Part shown: in pieces, positions 6,756 to 13,384 of the stretch | Layout: each line of letters starts with the position of its first letter | How positions within the stretch are numbered: the first letter of the stretch is position 1 | Assembly (NCBI GenBank): GCA_001873285.1 | Contig: MNYV01000045.1 | Span: 1 to 13,602, forward strand | From: Nitrospirae bacterium CG2_30_53_67 | Lineage (GTDB): Bacteria; CG2-30-53-67 | DNA length: 13,602 nt | Reading direction: 5' to 3' | Translations under genes and position numbers: made by a program | Notes under the pieces: model-generated | What the model saw: only the letters and a program-made list of their open reading frames with translations | Told to the model about the DNA's origin: nothing | Databases searched by the model: none

Positions 6756-8942
6756 TCATACGGTTTCGGTTGTTCCGGCATAGATCGAGGATAGGGGTAA
6801 AGTGAAATGAAAACGGCTCCCTTCTCGATATTGCGGGTCAACCCAAATCTTCCCTCCGCACAACTCCACAAGCTTCCTGGTGATGCTCAATCCCAGGCCC
6901 GAACCCTCAAGGTTTCTCGATGACCGGTCGATCTGCGTAAATTCATTGAAGATGTTCCGGATCTCCTCTTCCCTGATTCCGACTCCGGTGTCCGACACGG
7001 TGAATTGCAGGAACGCTTCGGATGCATGATTTTCAGGGAAGCCTCTCGAGACAGAGATGGAGATCTCGCCTCTGTGTGTAAATTTTACGGCATTTGAAAT
7101 GAGGTTGAGGAGGATCTGGAGGATCTTGTCCTTGTCCGAATGGAAGGAGCTGATCCCCTCTTCCACGTCGGTCCGAAAAATGATGGGTTTGTCTGCAATC
7201 AGACTTTTCGCAACGGGATGCAGCTCTTCAAGAAGAAGATGGGCGTCTATGTTTTTCCTGTTCAAGGAGACCTTGCCGGTTTCAATCCTGGAGAGGTCCA
7301 GGAGGTCATTGATCAGATGGAGAAGATGCCTGCCGCTTCGGGCGATGGATTTCAGGTCTTCTTTCTGTTGGTCATTGACCGGTCCGTCGATTCCCATCAG
7401 GATGACGTCCGAGAATCCGATGACGGCATTCAGGGGCGTTCTCAGCTCATGACTGATGCTCGCCAGGAATTCAGTCTTCATCCGGTTGGCCTTGATGTTC
7501 TCTTCGTTGGATATCTTCAAGGCATCGCTGGTATGAAGCAGATCCCTGTTGGCGCGGTGAAGGTCCTCGATGGTCTTTCTCAGATTCTCGTTGGTGCGGA
7601 GGATTTCCTGGGTCCGGTCCTGCACCGTTCTTTCCAGAATCTGGTTGGTCTCCTTGAGGCGGTCTTCCAGTTCGACTCGTTTCGTGATGTCTGCAAAAAT
7701 AAGCAGGGAGCCCTGAATGCCCTGATGTTCGTTCAGAAGCGGGACGCCTTTTATGGAGAAGATTTTATTTTCACCGGCCGGCAGGGAGACGATCAACCTT
7801 TCCTCCTCAACCACCCTGCCGGACAGGATTTCCTGAATCATTTCATGGATCCTCGTCTTCCGGAGGGCCTTGATCTCCCCGAGTTTCCATGTTCCGTTCT
7901 TTGAGTGCGCGGTTTCGTCCTGCAGCATCTCGCAGAGTGCGAAATTCCCGAAAGCCACCGCTCCATCCTGATCCACGGTCATGATCCCCGCAGGGGCGTT
8001 TGAGATGATCGAGTTATAGTAATCCTTGAGATTCCGGATCTGCTCAAAACTTTTCAATAACCGCTTGTCACGGTAATTCAGGGAGGATGCCATCCTGTTG
8101 AAGTTCATGGCCAGGAGTCCGATCTCGTCTTTTGAATGAACCGGGATCTTTTTTTCGAATAATCCGTCCGATATCTCTTTTGAGGCGTCCGTAATATCCC
8201 GAATAGGCTGTACCACCCATTTCTGCAGGAAGTGAATGATAGGGAAGCTGAGGAAAATGACGACCAGGGTAATCATCAGGAAGACGTTTTTGCGCATCAC
8301 GTTGATTTTATCGTTCAGAAGATCCTTTGAAATGGCCACGGCGATGACAGCGGCCGGCGTACCCTGACGGGTTGGAACAGGCCGAAGGAGGGTCAAGATA
8401 CGGTCGTATTCCTGAAAAGAAACAGCCGATGAGATGGCCCCTGTTTTCATGGCTTCTTTGCATTTTTTTTGCAGAAGAGCCGAGATATCAGGTGTTCCCC
8501 TGTCTGAAAGAAATGTTCCCTGCGCAGTGAGCAGGCCGACAGCCGTGATCCCTTCCTCGGTCTCATCCGACAGGATGTTCTGTTCAAGGTTTGTTCTCGA
8601 CTGTTCTATAAGGGATAGTATTTTTCTTTGATTGGTGGATGATCCGGGTCCTTCCGCTGAGGAAGGGGGGGTGTTTTCAAGAAGCTGGTTCATGTGTTCT
8701 TCGAACTTGAGGAAGGCGCCGTATCTCTCGAAGATATGGTGAATACTCCTCTCCCCTTGCGACAAACATTCGGTTTTCAATTTCAGGGTCTGCTGATGGA
8801 TGATGAAAAGGGCCAGGACGAACATCAGCAGCATCAGGGTCCACAAAACGACCCCGGTCATTTTAGTCAGGATACTCGTACTCCAGTGGGGTCCTGGCTC
8901 GCTGTAGGGGGTGCAAAGCGGATTCTTGGTGTTAAGTTCCAT
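6756..8942 (-). CDS. Membrane sensor histidine kinase (periplasmic sensor, HAMP, PAS, HisKA, HATPase)
   Basis: 728 residues. TM1 is at about 28-48, a periplasmic sensor region of about 170 residues follows, and TM2 is at about 219-239. HAMP is at about 240-293 (VVQPIRDITDASKEI), a PAS domain at about 306-424 (SIISNAPAGIMTVDQDG), and a coiled coil at about 424-488. HisKA carries phospho-acceptor H498 (SISHELRTPLNAVIGFSD). The ATPase domain shows the N box around N617 (LLNLISNAVKF), G1 DTGVGI from 651, F box FNEF, and G2 GSGLGLSI from 680. There is no fused receiver, so phosphate probably goes to the HD-GYP regulator encoded 27 bases downstream. The sensed signal is unknown. The ATG at 8942 lacks a good ribosome site. 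An internal ATG at residue 28 would remove the N-terminal tail but also has no convincing site, so the start is uncertain. Confidence 0.95.
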   Translation of the reverse strand: MELNTKNPLCTPYSEPGPHWSTSILTKMTGVVLWTLMLLMFVLALFIIHQQTLKLKTECLSQGERSIHHIFERYGAFLKFEEHMNQLLENTPPSSAEGPGSSTNQRKILSLIEQSRTNLEQNILSDETEEGITAVGLLTAQGTFLSDRGTPDISALLQKKCKEAMKTGAISSAVSFQEYDRILTLLRPVPTRQGTPAAVIAVAISKDLLNDKINVMRKNVFLMITLVVIFLSFPIIHFLQKWVVQPIRDITDASKEISDGLFEKKIPVHSKDEIGLLAMNFNRMASSLNYRDKRLLKSFEQIRNLKDYYNSIISNAPAGIMTVDQDGAVAFGNFALCEMLQDETAHSKNGTWKLGEIKALRKTRIHEMIQEILSGRVVEEERLIVSLPAGENKIFSIKGVPLLNEHQGIQGSLLIFADITKRVELEDRLKETNQILERTVQDRTQEILRTNENLRKTIEDLHRANRDLLHTSDALKISNEENIKANRMKTEFLASISHELRTPLNAVIGFSDVILMGIDGPVNDQQKEDLKSIARSGRHLLHLINDLLDLSRIETGKVSLNRKNIDAHLLLEELHPVAKSLIADKPIIFRTDVEEGISSFHSDKDKILQILLNLISNAVKFTHRGEISISVSRGFPENHASEAFLQFTVSDTGVGIREEEIRNIFNEFTQIDRSSRNLEGSGLGLSITRKLVELCGGKIWVDPQYREGSRFHFTLPLSSIYAGTTETV

Positions 8943-8981
8943 GTCCGGGCAACCAGAAGTACGAAAACGGCGTCTTGGAAA

Positions 8982-9152
8982 TTATTTAATTCCGATTCTG
9001 TTTAAAAATAAAATAATCAGGCAGATGTTCGTCACGCCCGCAAATGTCAGCATGATTCCGACAAACCAGGGGACCCACCAGAGCGGCTCACTAAAATATA
9101 GTCCGGCCGCAAGGACCAGTCCTGCCATGATACGGAAGAGTCTTTCAGCCAT
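8982..9152 (-). CDS. Tiny DUF2892-like membrane protein, copy 2 of a tandem pair
   Basis: 56 residues from the ATG at 9150-9152, which has TGAGG six bases upstream. A TTG four codons earlier is less likely. The layout is that of the DUF2892 / YgaP-type transmembrane family: a basic start (AERLFRIMAG), helix 1, a short tryptophan-rich turn (SEPLWWVPW), helix 2, and a GVTNIC-LNRIG tail in the place of the family's usual G-x-T-x-x-CP motif. It resembles the next gene upstream (RLFRIMAG versus RLMRMILG; GVTNI in both), so they are paralogues. It lies 39 bases upstream of the kinase gene. Function is unknown. It may be a small membrane accessory protein. Confidence 0.75.
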   Translation of the reverse strand: MAERLFRIMAGLVLAAGLYFSEPLWWVPWFVGIMLTFAGVTNICLIILFLNRIGIK

Positions 9153-9196
9153 GATCTGCCTCAAAATGTTTTATGGCCGGATATCGCTGACCAGTC

Positions 9197-9394
9197 TTAA
9201 GGTCTGGAATCATGAGGCGATGACCGGCCGGCTCCCATCCGGATCAGGATGGGTTCCAAAATTCTGATGTTTGTGACCCCCTCGAAAAGCAAGAGGGCGG
9301 CAATCCCCCATGAAAGCCAACGGGTGGACGGATCAAGAAACTGGCTGATCAGGATCAGAACACCCAGGATCATCCGCATGAGTCGCGCAGCCAC
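9197..9394 (-). CDS. Tiny DUF2892-like membrane protein, copy 1 of a tandem pair
   Basis: 65 residues starting at GTG (9392-9394), with a strong GGAGG only four bases upstream. Two predicted membrane helices (about 8-22 and 28-45) surround a PSTRWLSW turn. The second helix ends in FEGVTNI-ILIRMG, matching the neighbour's FAGVTNI-LNRIG. The C-terminal tail GAGRSSPHDSRP is hydrophilic and has no counterpart in the other copy. The gene is first in the leftward series ending with the HD-GYP regulator, 44 bases from the second copy. Family assignment rests on the pattern and pairing, not on a database search. Confidence 0.7.
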   Translation of the reverse strand: MAARLMRMILGVLILISQFLDPSTRWLSWGIAALLLFEGVTNIRILEPILIRMGAGRSSPHDSRP

Positions 9395-9807
9395 AAAACC
9401 TCCGTTAAGAGCACGGGATGGCCCTATTATTCATGATGGTCGGAATAAGTCATTTTTTATTAAATGGAGTAAAACAAGGCTTTTAAATGATATTTCAAAC
9501 CATTATTTTACTTTATATAAATTATAACAATCAATGCGGGAATCTTCAAGCATTTATGTGATATTCGCAAACTCTTTTAAAACATATCAAAATAAGCATC
9601 TTTCAAAGGAATTCCTGGAATCCTTTCTTTTAGTCATTCGTTCTGATAGAATAGGGGCCGATGATGACCCCGTTACACCAGGAAGTTCCGGACTTCCCCC
9701 GCGGTCCCGCGTAGCTTCACGGGGCGGGCAGGGTGGGGCGGGGGATGACAGGATGGATTTCCGTCGTCCGCATCGGTATGGCGCCGTATTTGTAAAAAGG
9801 GGAAATC
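9395..9807. other. Divergent intergenic region upstream of dgt and of the DUF2892 pair
   Basis: 413 bases without a supported gene. The left part (about 9430-9620) is strongly AT-rich and should hold divergent promoters. On the minus strand TTGATT and TAAAAT lie 18 bases apart (about 9534 down to 9505). On the plus strand a weak TTTCAA with TATAAA 17 bases on lies near 9493-9521. Neither is strong. The right part (9681-9750) is a GC-rich REP-like repeat. An open frame from 9534 to 9851 crosses this repeat and overlaps the dgt start. It has no protein-like features. Confidence 0.6.
9681..9750 (-). repeat. REP-like GC-rich palindromic repeat upstream of dgt
   Basis: Contains a small perfect hairpin (GGAAGT 9681-9686 with ACTTCC 9692-9697) and a larger stem with CCCCCGC (9696-9702) pairing to GCGGGGG (9738-9744). 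Read on the minus strand it runs TGTCATCCCCCGC and ends GCGGGGGAAGTCC, matching the pattern GTCATTCCCCG...CGGGGAATCC of the repeat near 12954. This is a dispersed intergenic repeat of the REP/palindromic type. It ends about 58 bases before the dgt start, so it lies inside the leader or promoter region. Confidence 0.6.
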
Positions 9808-11148
9808 GTGAGTTCAAAGGAACGCGTATCGTCACAAAACTTCTGTACTAAGCATGATCTCGAAGCGTTTGAGGACCAGAGGTTGGCTCCTTATGCCATA
9901 AAGAGCTTTTATGCCACGAGACAGCGCAATATCAGGTCGGAAGGAAGGATACACGATTACCGGACGGAGTTCCAACGGGACCGCGACCGGATCCTTCATT
10001 CCAGGGCATTCCGCAGATTAAAACATAAGACGCAGGTTTTTGTGGCCACCGAGGGGGATCACCAGAGAACACGGTTGACCCATACCCTGGAGGTCTCCCA
10101 GATGGCTCGGACACTCTGCCGCGCCCTCTCCCTCAATGAGGACCTTGCGGAGGCGATTGCCCTCGGGCACGACCTCGGGCATACACCCTTCGGACATATC
10201 GGGGAAGAGGTCCTGCATGGGATCATGTCCGGCCAGGATGATCTGGACGGGCTTCTTGATTTCATGACCTTGGGGAATCCGGGCGGATTCAAACATAATT
10301 GTCAGAGCCTTCGGGTCGTCGACCTCCTGGAGAAGCGGTATGAGGAGGATGGACTGAACCTCACCGATGAAACGCGTATCGGCATATTAAGGCACACCTC
10401 TCTGCCTGATGATATGACGTATCAGGCCTTCGAGTCGAAAAAATTCAGCGTGAAGGGCCCTCTGTTTTTAGAGGCACAGGTAGTCTCCATCGCCGACGAG
10501 GTCGCCCAGCAGGCCCACGATATGGAGGATGGTCTCCGCGCCGGTCTGGTCGATCTCGAGAAAATCGAGCGGCTCAGGATCATGAAGGAAATGATCCGGA
10601 AAATTCATCCCGACTATCATGCAACCCGCAGCCGGTTTCTCAAGCAGAATATGCTCGTGCGGGGGACCATTCATGTCCTACTGACCGATATTCTTGTGAA
10701 TTCAGCAAAAAAGATCAAGGAGTGGGGGAGCCGGGAAGGGATCATCTCTTCCGAGCAGTTCTATCAGCGGCTGAATGATTTTCCGTCAGACCTGATTGAA
10801 TTTTCCCGCAAGGGCAAGGGGCTTTTTCAGGAACTCAAGGAGTTTGTCTACCGGGAGATTATCAACAGCTATGAGGTGAACATCATGGACGGCCGGGCGA
10901 TCCATTTCATCCGGAATCTTTACAAGGCCTATTATAATAACCCCAGACAGCTCCAGGACTGGGTCCTCCTGAGGTATGCCCATGGCAGGCGTGAGGCCTA
11001 TCTTCGAGACATCCCCCTGAAGGAGGTGGGACGAAAGATTCATAAACTTCAGGATGATCCGGTCTTCCTCAGGCTGATCTCGGATCATATCGCAGGGATG
11101 ACGGACAAGTTTGCCATGGACGAGTATCGAAAACTCTATCTTCCATGA
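9808..11148 (+). CDS. dgt: dGTPase-like deoxynucleoside triphosphate triphosphohydrolase (HD domain)
   Basis: 446 residues. Hydrolyses dNTPs to deoxynucleosides plus triphosphate in characterised family members. The entry motif LAPYAIKSFYATRQRN is at about 26-41. RDRDRILHSRAFRRLKHKTQVF (from 57) and the HD metal site follow, with H92 (RLTHTLEV), H121-D122 (LGHDLGHTPFGHIGE) and D230 (SIADEVAQQAHDMEDGL). GGFKHNCQSLR (159-169) is the usual GGF-x-HN-x-QS motif. The length suits the Dgt-like branch without the Escherichia-type insertion. It starts at GTG with AAGGGG five bases upstream. It is the first gene of the run dgt-era-recO, with 41 bases to era. Nucleotide preference cannot be read from sequence. 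Confidence 0.95.
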   Translation: MSSKERVSSQNFCTKHDLEAFEDQRLAPYAIKSFYATRQRNIRSEGRIHDYRTEFQRDRDRILHSRAFRRLKHKTQVFVATEGDHQRTRLTHTLEVSQMARTLCRALSLNEDLAEAIALGHDLGHTPFGHIGEEVLHGIMSGQDDLDGLLDFMTLGNPGGFKHNCQSLRVVDLLEKRYEEDGLNLTDETRIGILRHTSLPDDMTYQAFESKKFSVKGPLFLEAQVVSIADEVAQQAHDMEDGLRAGLVDLEKIERLRIMKEMIRKIHPDYHATRSRFLKQNMLVRGTIHVLLTDILVNSAKKIKEWGSREGIISSEQFYQRLNDFPSDLIEFSRKGKGLFQELKEFVYREIINSYEVNIMDGRAIHFIRNLYKAYYNNPRQLQDWVLLRYAHGRREAYLRDIPLKEVGRKIHKLQDDPVFLRLISDHIAGMTDKFAMDEYRKLYLP

Positions 11149-11189
11149 TTCGGTGAATTTAAAGAAAATGGCACAAGGCGAGGTTTTTC

Positions 11190-12104
11190 ATGTCGGATTC
11201 CGGAGTTTATAGGTCCGGGTATGCGGCCTTGATCGGTCGTCCTAACGTGGGGAAGTCGACCCTGATGAACCGTATGCTGGGTGAGAAACTCTCCATTGTG
11301 ACGGAGAAACCCCAGACGACCCGCAACAGGATCCTGGGGATCAAAACCACCGAACGTTTTCAGGCCCTCTTCCTGGACACGCCCGGTATCCATACTGTAA
11401 AACACCGGCTGAACGAGATCATGCTGAAGGCCGCCCTTTCAGCCCTTGAGGACGCGGATCTGATTTTGTTTTTAGTGGAACCTGTCTTAGAAGTCAATGA
11501 GGAGGATCAGTGGATATGCCATAAGCTGGAAAAGGTCAAAACACCGGTCATCCTGATTATCAACAAGATAGACACCATCAGACCCGAAAACCTTCTTCCC
11601 CTGATCCGGGAGTACGGCAGTCTCCTGACATTTAAAGAGGTCATCCCTGTTTCGGCCTTGACCGGGGAGGGCGTTCCCGATCTTGAGGTTCTGATCCCTT
11701 CATTTCTCCCTGAGGGGCCGCGCTACTACCCTGAGGAAAATTTAACCGATCTCTCCGAGAGGTTTATGATTTCGGAAATGATCCGGGAAAAGATCATCCA
11801 GCAGACGCAAAAGGAGATCCCTTATGCTGCAGCCGTGGTTGTTGAGGCCGTGAGAAAGAGGGAAGGGGCGGATCTGGTTGATGTGGAGGCTGTCATCTAC
11901 ATAGAGAAGGAGTCTCAGAAAGGGATTCTCATCGGGAAGCACGGGAAGAGGCTCAAGGAGATCGGCGTCATGGTTCGTCCGGAGATCGAGGGGCTCTTGA
12001 ATTCCAGGGTCTATCTTAAACTCTGGGTCAAGGTACGTAAGGGTTGGCGGGACCATTCCGGTATGCTGAAGGAAATGGGATTTGATATATCATTGCATAA
12101 TTAA
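11190..12104 (+). CDS. era: GTPase Era, 16S rRNA-binding ribosome assembly factor
   Basis: 304 residues, the normal Era length. GTPase motifs: G1 GRPNVGKS (16-23), G2 threonine in PQTTRN (43-44), G3 DTPG (63-66), G4 NKID (125-128) and G5 SAL (155-157). The C-terminal KH domain (about 200-300) shows the GILIGKHGKRLKEIG loop, which binds the 3' end of 16S rRNA in characterised Era proteins. The second glycine position of the KH loop reads GKHG, an ordinary variant. The ATG has GAGG six bases upstream. The recO start follows 60 bases after the stop, and era-recO adjacency is common in bacteria. Confidence 0.97.
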   Translation: MSDSGVYRSGYAALIGRPNVGKSTLMNRMLGEKLSIVTEKPQTTRNRILGIKTTERFQALFLDTPGIHTVKHRLNEIMLKAALSALEDADLILFLVEPVLEVNEEDQWICHKLEKVKTPVILIINKIDTIRPENLLPLIREYGSLLTFKEVIPVSALTGEGVPDLEVLIPSFLPEGPRYYPEENLTDLSERFMISEMIREKIIQQTQKEIPYAAAVVVEAVRKREGADLVDVEAVIYIEKESQKGILIGKHGKRLKEIGVMVRPEIEGLLNSRVYLKLWVKVRKGWRDHSGMLKEMGFDISLHN

Positions 12105-12164
12105 ATGGGAGAAGAACCGAAATTAATTAAGTGGAGTTATTTTCAGCGTAGAGGTATATAGGGT

Positions 12165-12938
12165 ATGCCGCTTTATTCCACCGAAGCTGTTGTGCTCCGT
12201 AAGATTGACTACCGGGAATCCGACCAGATCATGACCTTCCTTACGCCGGATTACGGCAGGATCTCAGGATTGGTCAGGGGGGCAAAAAGAATACGAAGCC
12301 GCTTCGGAGCCGCCCTTGAAATGCTGACCTACGGGAGACTCATCTATTTTGACCGGCAGGGTAAGAACCTGGTTTCCATCAATCACTTCGATATCCTGAA
12401 GTCTTTTCAACGGATCCGGGAGGACCTGATCCGGTCCGCTTCCTGCCAGTATATGGCCGAACTGATCATGGGATTGATCCCGGAAAGGGAGTCAGCAACG
12501 GAGGTCTTTAAGCTTTTGGTCCGGAGCATGGAAGGGATGTCCGCCACTCGCGACCCTGATGCCGTCCTCAGGATCTTTGAGATCAAGTTCCTCAGCCTGA
12601 TCGGATTCTCACCGAGGATGGATGCCTGTGTTTTTTGCGGAAGCTCGAAAGGGCATTTTGGGTTTTCCATCAAAGACGGCGGGCTTGTCTGCTCTTCCTG
12701 CCGAGGGCGTGCAGCAGAAACCGATCCCGTACCGGAAGGGATCCTTTTTTTCTGGAAACAGGCATCGGCCATGGATCTTACGAAAATGGATCGTGTCCGG
12801 CTGCAGAGAAGGTTGAATACCGGACTCAAATGGCTTCTGCACCGTTATTTCCTCCATTTGCTTGGACGTGAGATCCGTTCGTTCATTTTCCTGGAAAACT
12901 TGGGAAAGGAAACGGGTGTGCGACAAATTTATGGGTAA
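12165..12938 (+). CDS. recO: DNA repair protein RecO, C-terminus altered by an inserted element
   Basis: 257 residues. RecO loads RecA onto SSB-coated DNA in the RecFOR pathway. The N-terminal OB fold (about 1-80) begins with the family signature STEAVVLRKIDYRESDQI, then RISGLVRGAKR. The helical middle (about 85-150) is followed by a four-cysteine zinc site, C155-x2-C158 and C176-x2-C179. The C-terminal helices end at REIRSFIFLENLGKETG (about 235-251). The last six residues VRQIYG and the TAA come from a mobile-like insertion. Without the insertion and one copy of its flanking repeat, the frame would continue for ten more codons (CLTPALENGK) to a TAA at 13190-13192, giving 261 residues. All conserved domains are intact, so function is probably kept. 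Start: ATG with GAGG ten bases upstream. Confidence 0.95.
   Translation: MPLYSTEAVVLRKIDYRESDQIMTFLTPDYGRISGLVRGAKRIRSRFGAALEMLTYGRLIYFDRQGKNLVSINHFDILKSFQRIREDLIRSASCQYMAELIMGLIPERESATEVFKLLVRSMEGMSATRDPDAVLRIFEIKFLSLIGFSPRMDACVFCGSSKGHFGFSIKDGGLVCSSCRGRAAETDPVPEGILFFWKQASAMDLTKMDRVRLQRRLNTGLKWLLHRYFLHLLGREIRSFIFLENLGKETGVRQIYG
12905..12916 (+). repeat. Left copy of the direct repeat flanking the insertion (target-site duplication)
   Basis: AAAGGAAACGGG, identical to 13147-13158. It encodes the recO residues KETG in frame. If the element begins with GGG (12914-12916), the true duplication is the first 9 bases. If the element begins at 12917, it is 12 bases. Confidence 0.8.
12919..12937 (+). 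repeat. Left terminal inverted repeat
   Basis: TGCGACAAATTTATGGGTA, perfect inverse of 13123-13141. It supplies the last recO codons and the first two bases of its TAA stop. Confidence 0.85.
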
Positions 12939-12953
12939 ATATTTCTCTAAGAG

Positions 12954-12984
12954 CGTCATTCCCCGACTGGATCGGGGAATCCAG
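12954..12984 (+). repeat. REP-like palindrome inside the element
   Basis: ATTCCCCGA (12958-12966), loop CTGGA, then TCGGGGAAT (12972-12980): a perfect 9-base stem within the common intergenic pattern CGTCATTCCCCG...CGGGGAATCCAG. The same pattern, reversed, is upstream of dgt. Confidence 0.7.
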
Positions 12985-12999
12985 ACAATAAAAGAATGG

Positions 13000-13097
13000 A
13001 TTGTCCGGTTAAGCCTGTCCTCCGATCCCCCGATCAAGCTTGCCCTCCGCCTTGATCGGAGGGTCAGAGGACAGGCCCGATCGGGGGACCGGACAAT
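13000..13097. repeat. Nested inverted repeat in the element core
   Basis: Three perfect stems nest symmetrically: ATTGTCCGGT (13000-13009) with 13088-13097, CCTGTCCTC (13014-13022) with 13067-13075, and CCGATCAAG (13030-13038) with 13051-13059, leaving a 12-base loop. An alternative pairing, CCCCCGATC (13027-13035) with GATCGGGGG (13079-13087), would compete with the middle stem. Transcribed as part of the recO message, this would form a large folded RNA. Confidence 0.75.
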
Positions 13098-13122
13098 GAC
13101 AAACATATGTAACCCTGATGTG

Positions 13123-13141
13123 TACCCATAAATTTGTCGCA
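13123..13141 (-). repeat. Right terminal inverted repeat
   Basis: TACCCATAAATTTGTCGCA, perfect inverse of 12919-12937. Five further bases to 13146 match the left end with one mismatch. Confidence 0.85.
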
Positions 13142-13146
13142 GACCC

Positions 13147-13158
13147 AAAGGAAACGGG
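13147..13158 (+). repeat. Right copy of the flanking direct repeat (target-site duplication)
   Basis: AAAGGAAACGGG, identical to 12905-12916, and joined to the displaced end of recO. Confidence 0.8.
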
Positions 13159-13192
13159 ATGCTTGACTCCGGCTTTGGAGAATGGTAAATAA
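13147..13192 (+). pseudogene. Displaced 3' end of ancestral recO
   Basis: Read in the frame of recO, this stretch gives KETG (duplicated) then CLTPALENGK and TAA at 13190-13192. It is no longer translated with recO because the element's own stop at 12936-12938 comes first. That the frame continues cleanly to a stop supports an insertion rather than a chance repeat, though the short length makes this suggestive only. Confidence 0.6.
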
Positions 13193-13204
13193 CTAAATAA
13201 ATAT

Positions 13205-13223
13205 CCTCCGGCAAAGCCGGAGG
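13205..13223 (-). terminator. Perfect hairpin, possible leftward terminator
   Basis: CCTCCGGC, AAA loop, GCCGGAGG: 8 perfect pairs. On the minus strand it is followed by a U-rich run (ATATTTATTTA), so it could stop leftward transcription. On the plus strand no T run follows. No leftward gene is seen to its right within the window. Confidence 0.4.
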
Positions 13224-13224
13224 T

Positions 13225-13263
13225 ATTGCGATTGCTGGCCCCTCAAAGGGGCCTGATCGCAAT
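13225..13263. repeat. Long interrupted hairpin
   Basis: Outer stem ATTGCGAT (13225-13232) with ATCGCAAT (13256-13263), small internal loop (TGCT opposite TG), and inner stem GGCCCCT (13237-13243) with AGGGGCC (13247-13253) closed by CAA: 15 pairs in all. No T run follows. It abuts the preceding hairpin, so the two look like one dispersed repeat unit. Confidence 0.65.
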
Positions 13264-13289
13264 CGGTTAAAAAACACCCTCCCCGGAGT

Positions 13290-13310
13290 CCCCTCCCATC
13301 AAGGGAGGGG
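13290..13310. repeat. GC-rich perfect hairpin
   Basis: CCCCTCCC (13290-13297), loop ATCAA, GGGAGGGG (13303-13310). Its form (CCCCTCCC...GGGAGGGG) is that of a common dispersed intergenic repeat. It has no T tail. Confidence 0.55.
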
Positions 13311-13337
13311 AAGCCCACTGGCAGTTCCCTCGCCCCT

Positions 13338-13368
13338 TGTGGGAGGCTGACCATGTCCCACATTTTTT
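13338..13368 (+). terminator. Terminator-like hairpin with T6 tail
   Basis: TGTGGGA (13338-13344) pairs with TCCCACA (13356-13362) across an 11-base loop, directly followed by TTTTTT (13363-13368). Placed after the ancestral recO end, it could end dgt-era-recO transcription and insulate the next gene. The loop is long, so strength is doubtful. Confidence 0.45.
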
Positions 13369-13384
13369 GCTGGACACAGGGGGT

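Larger units (their letters stand above)
12914..13146. mobile_element. MITE-like non-autonomous insertion in the 3' end of recO (about 230 bases)
   Basis: The ends are inverted repeats: TGCGACAAATTTATGGGTA at 12919-12937 is the exact reverse complement of 13123-13141. Allowing one mismatch, the match extends outward to 12914 and 13146 (24 bases, tips GGGT/ACCC). A direct repeat of recO sequence (9-12 bases) flanks it, and excision of the element plus one repeat copy restores a longer recO frame. There is no room for a transposase and no open frame of note. The interior holds two palindromic blocks (12954-12984 and 13000-13097). This structure fits a MITE mobilised in trans by an IS with matching ends. 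A 9-12 base duplication occurs in some IS4-related groups, but I cannot assign a family. Confidence 0.8.

Noticed and set aside
7140-7904. Plus-strand open frame of 254 codons
   Set aside because: Antisense shadow of the histidine kinase, whose PAS, HisKA and ATPase motifs lie on the other strand.
9534-9851. Plus-strand open frame of 105 codons before dgt
   Set aside because: It crosses the REP-like repeat, overlaps the dgt start out of frame, has no ribosome site, and is compositionally split at the repeat.
12954-13097. Possible CRISPR or attC-type array in the palindromic blocks
   Set aside because: The blocks are not regularly spaced direct repeats, and no cas or integrase gene is present. 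Terminal inverted repeats with flanking duplication explain the region better.
12609-13277. Minus-strand open frame of 222 codons across recO and the element
   Set aside because: It is antisense to the recO zinc-finger region and runs through the inserted palindromes. No protein family pattern is visible.
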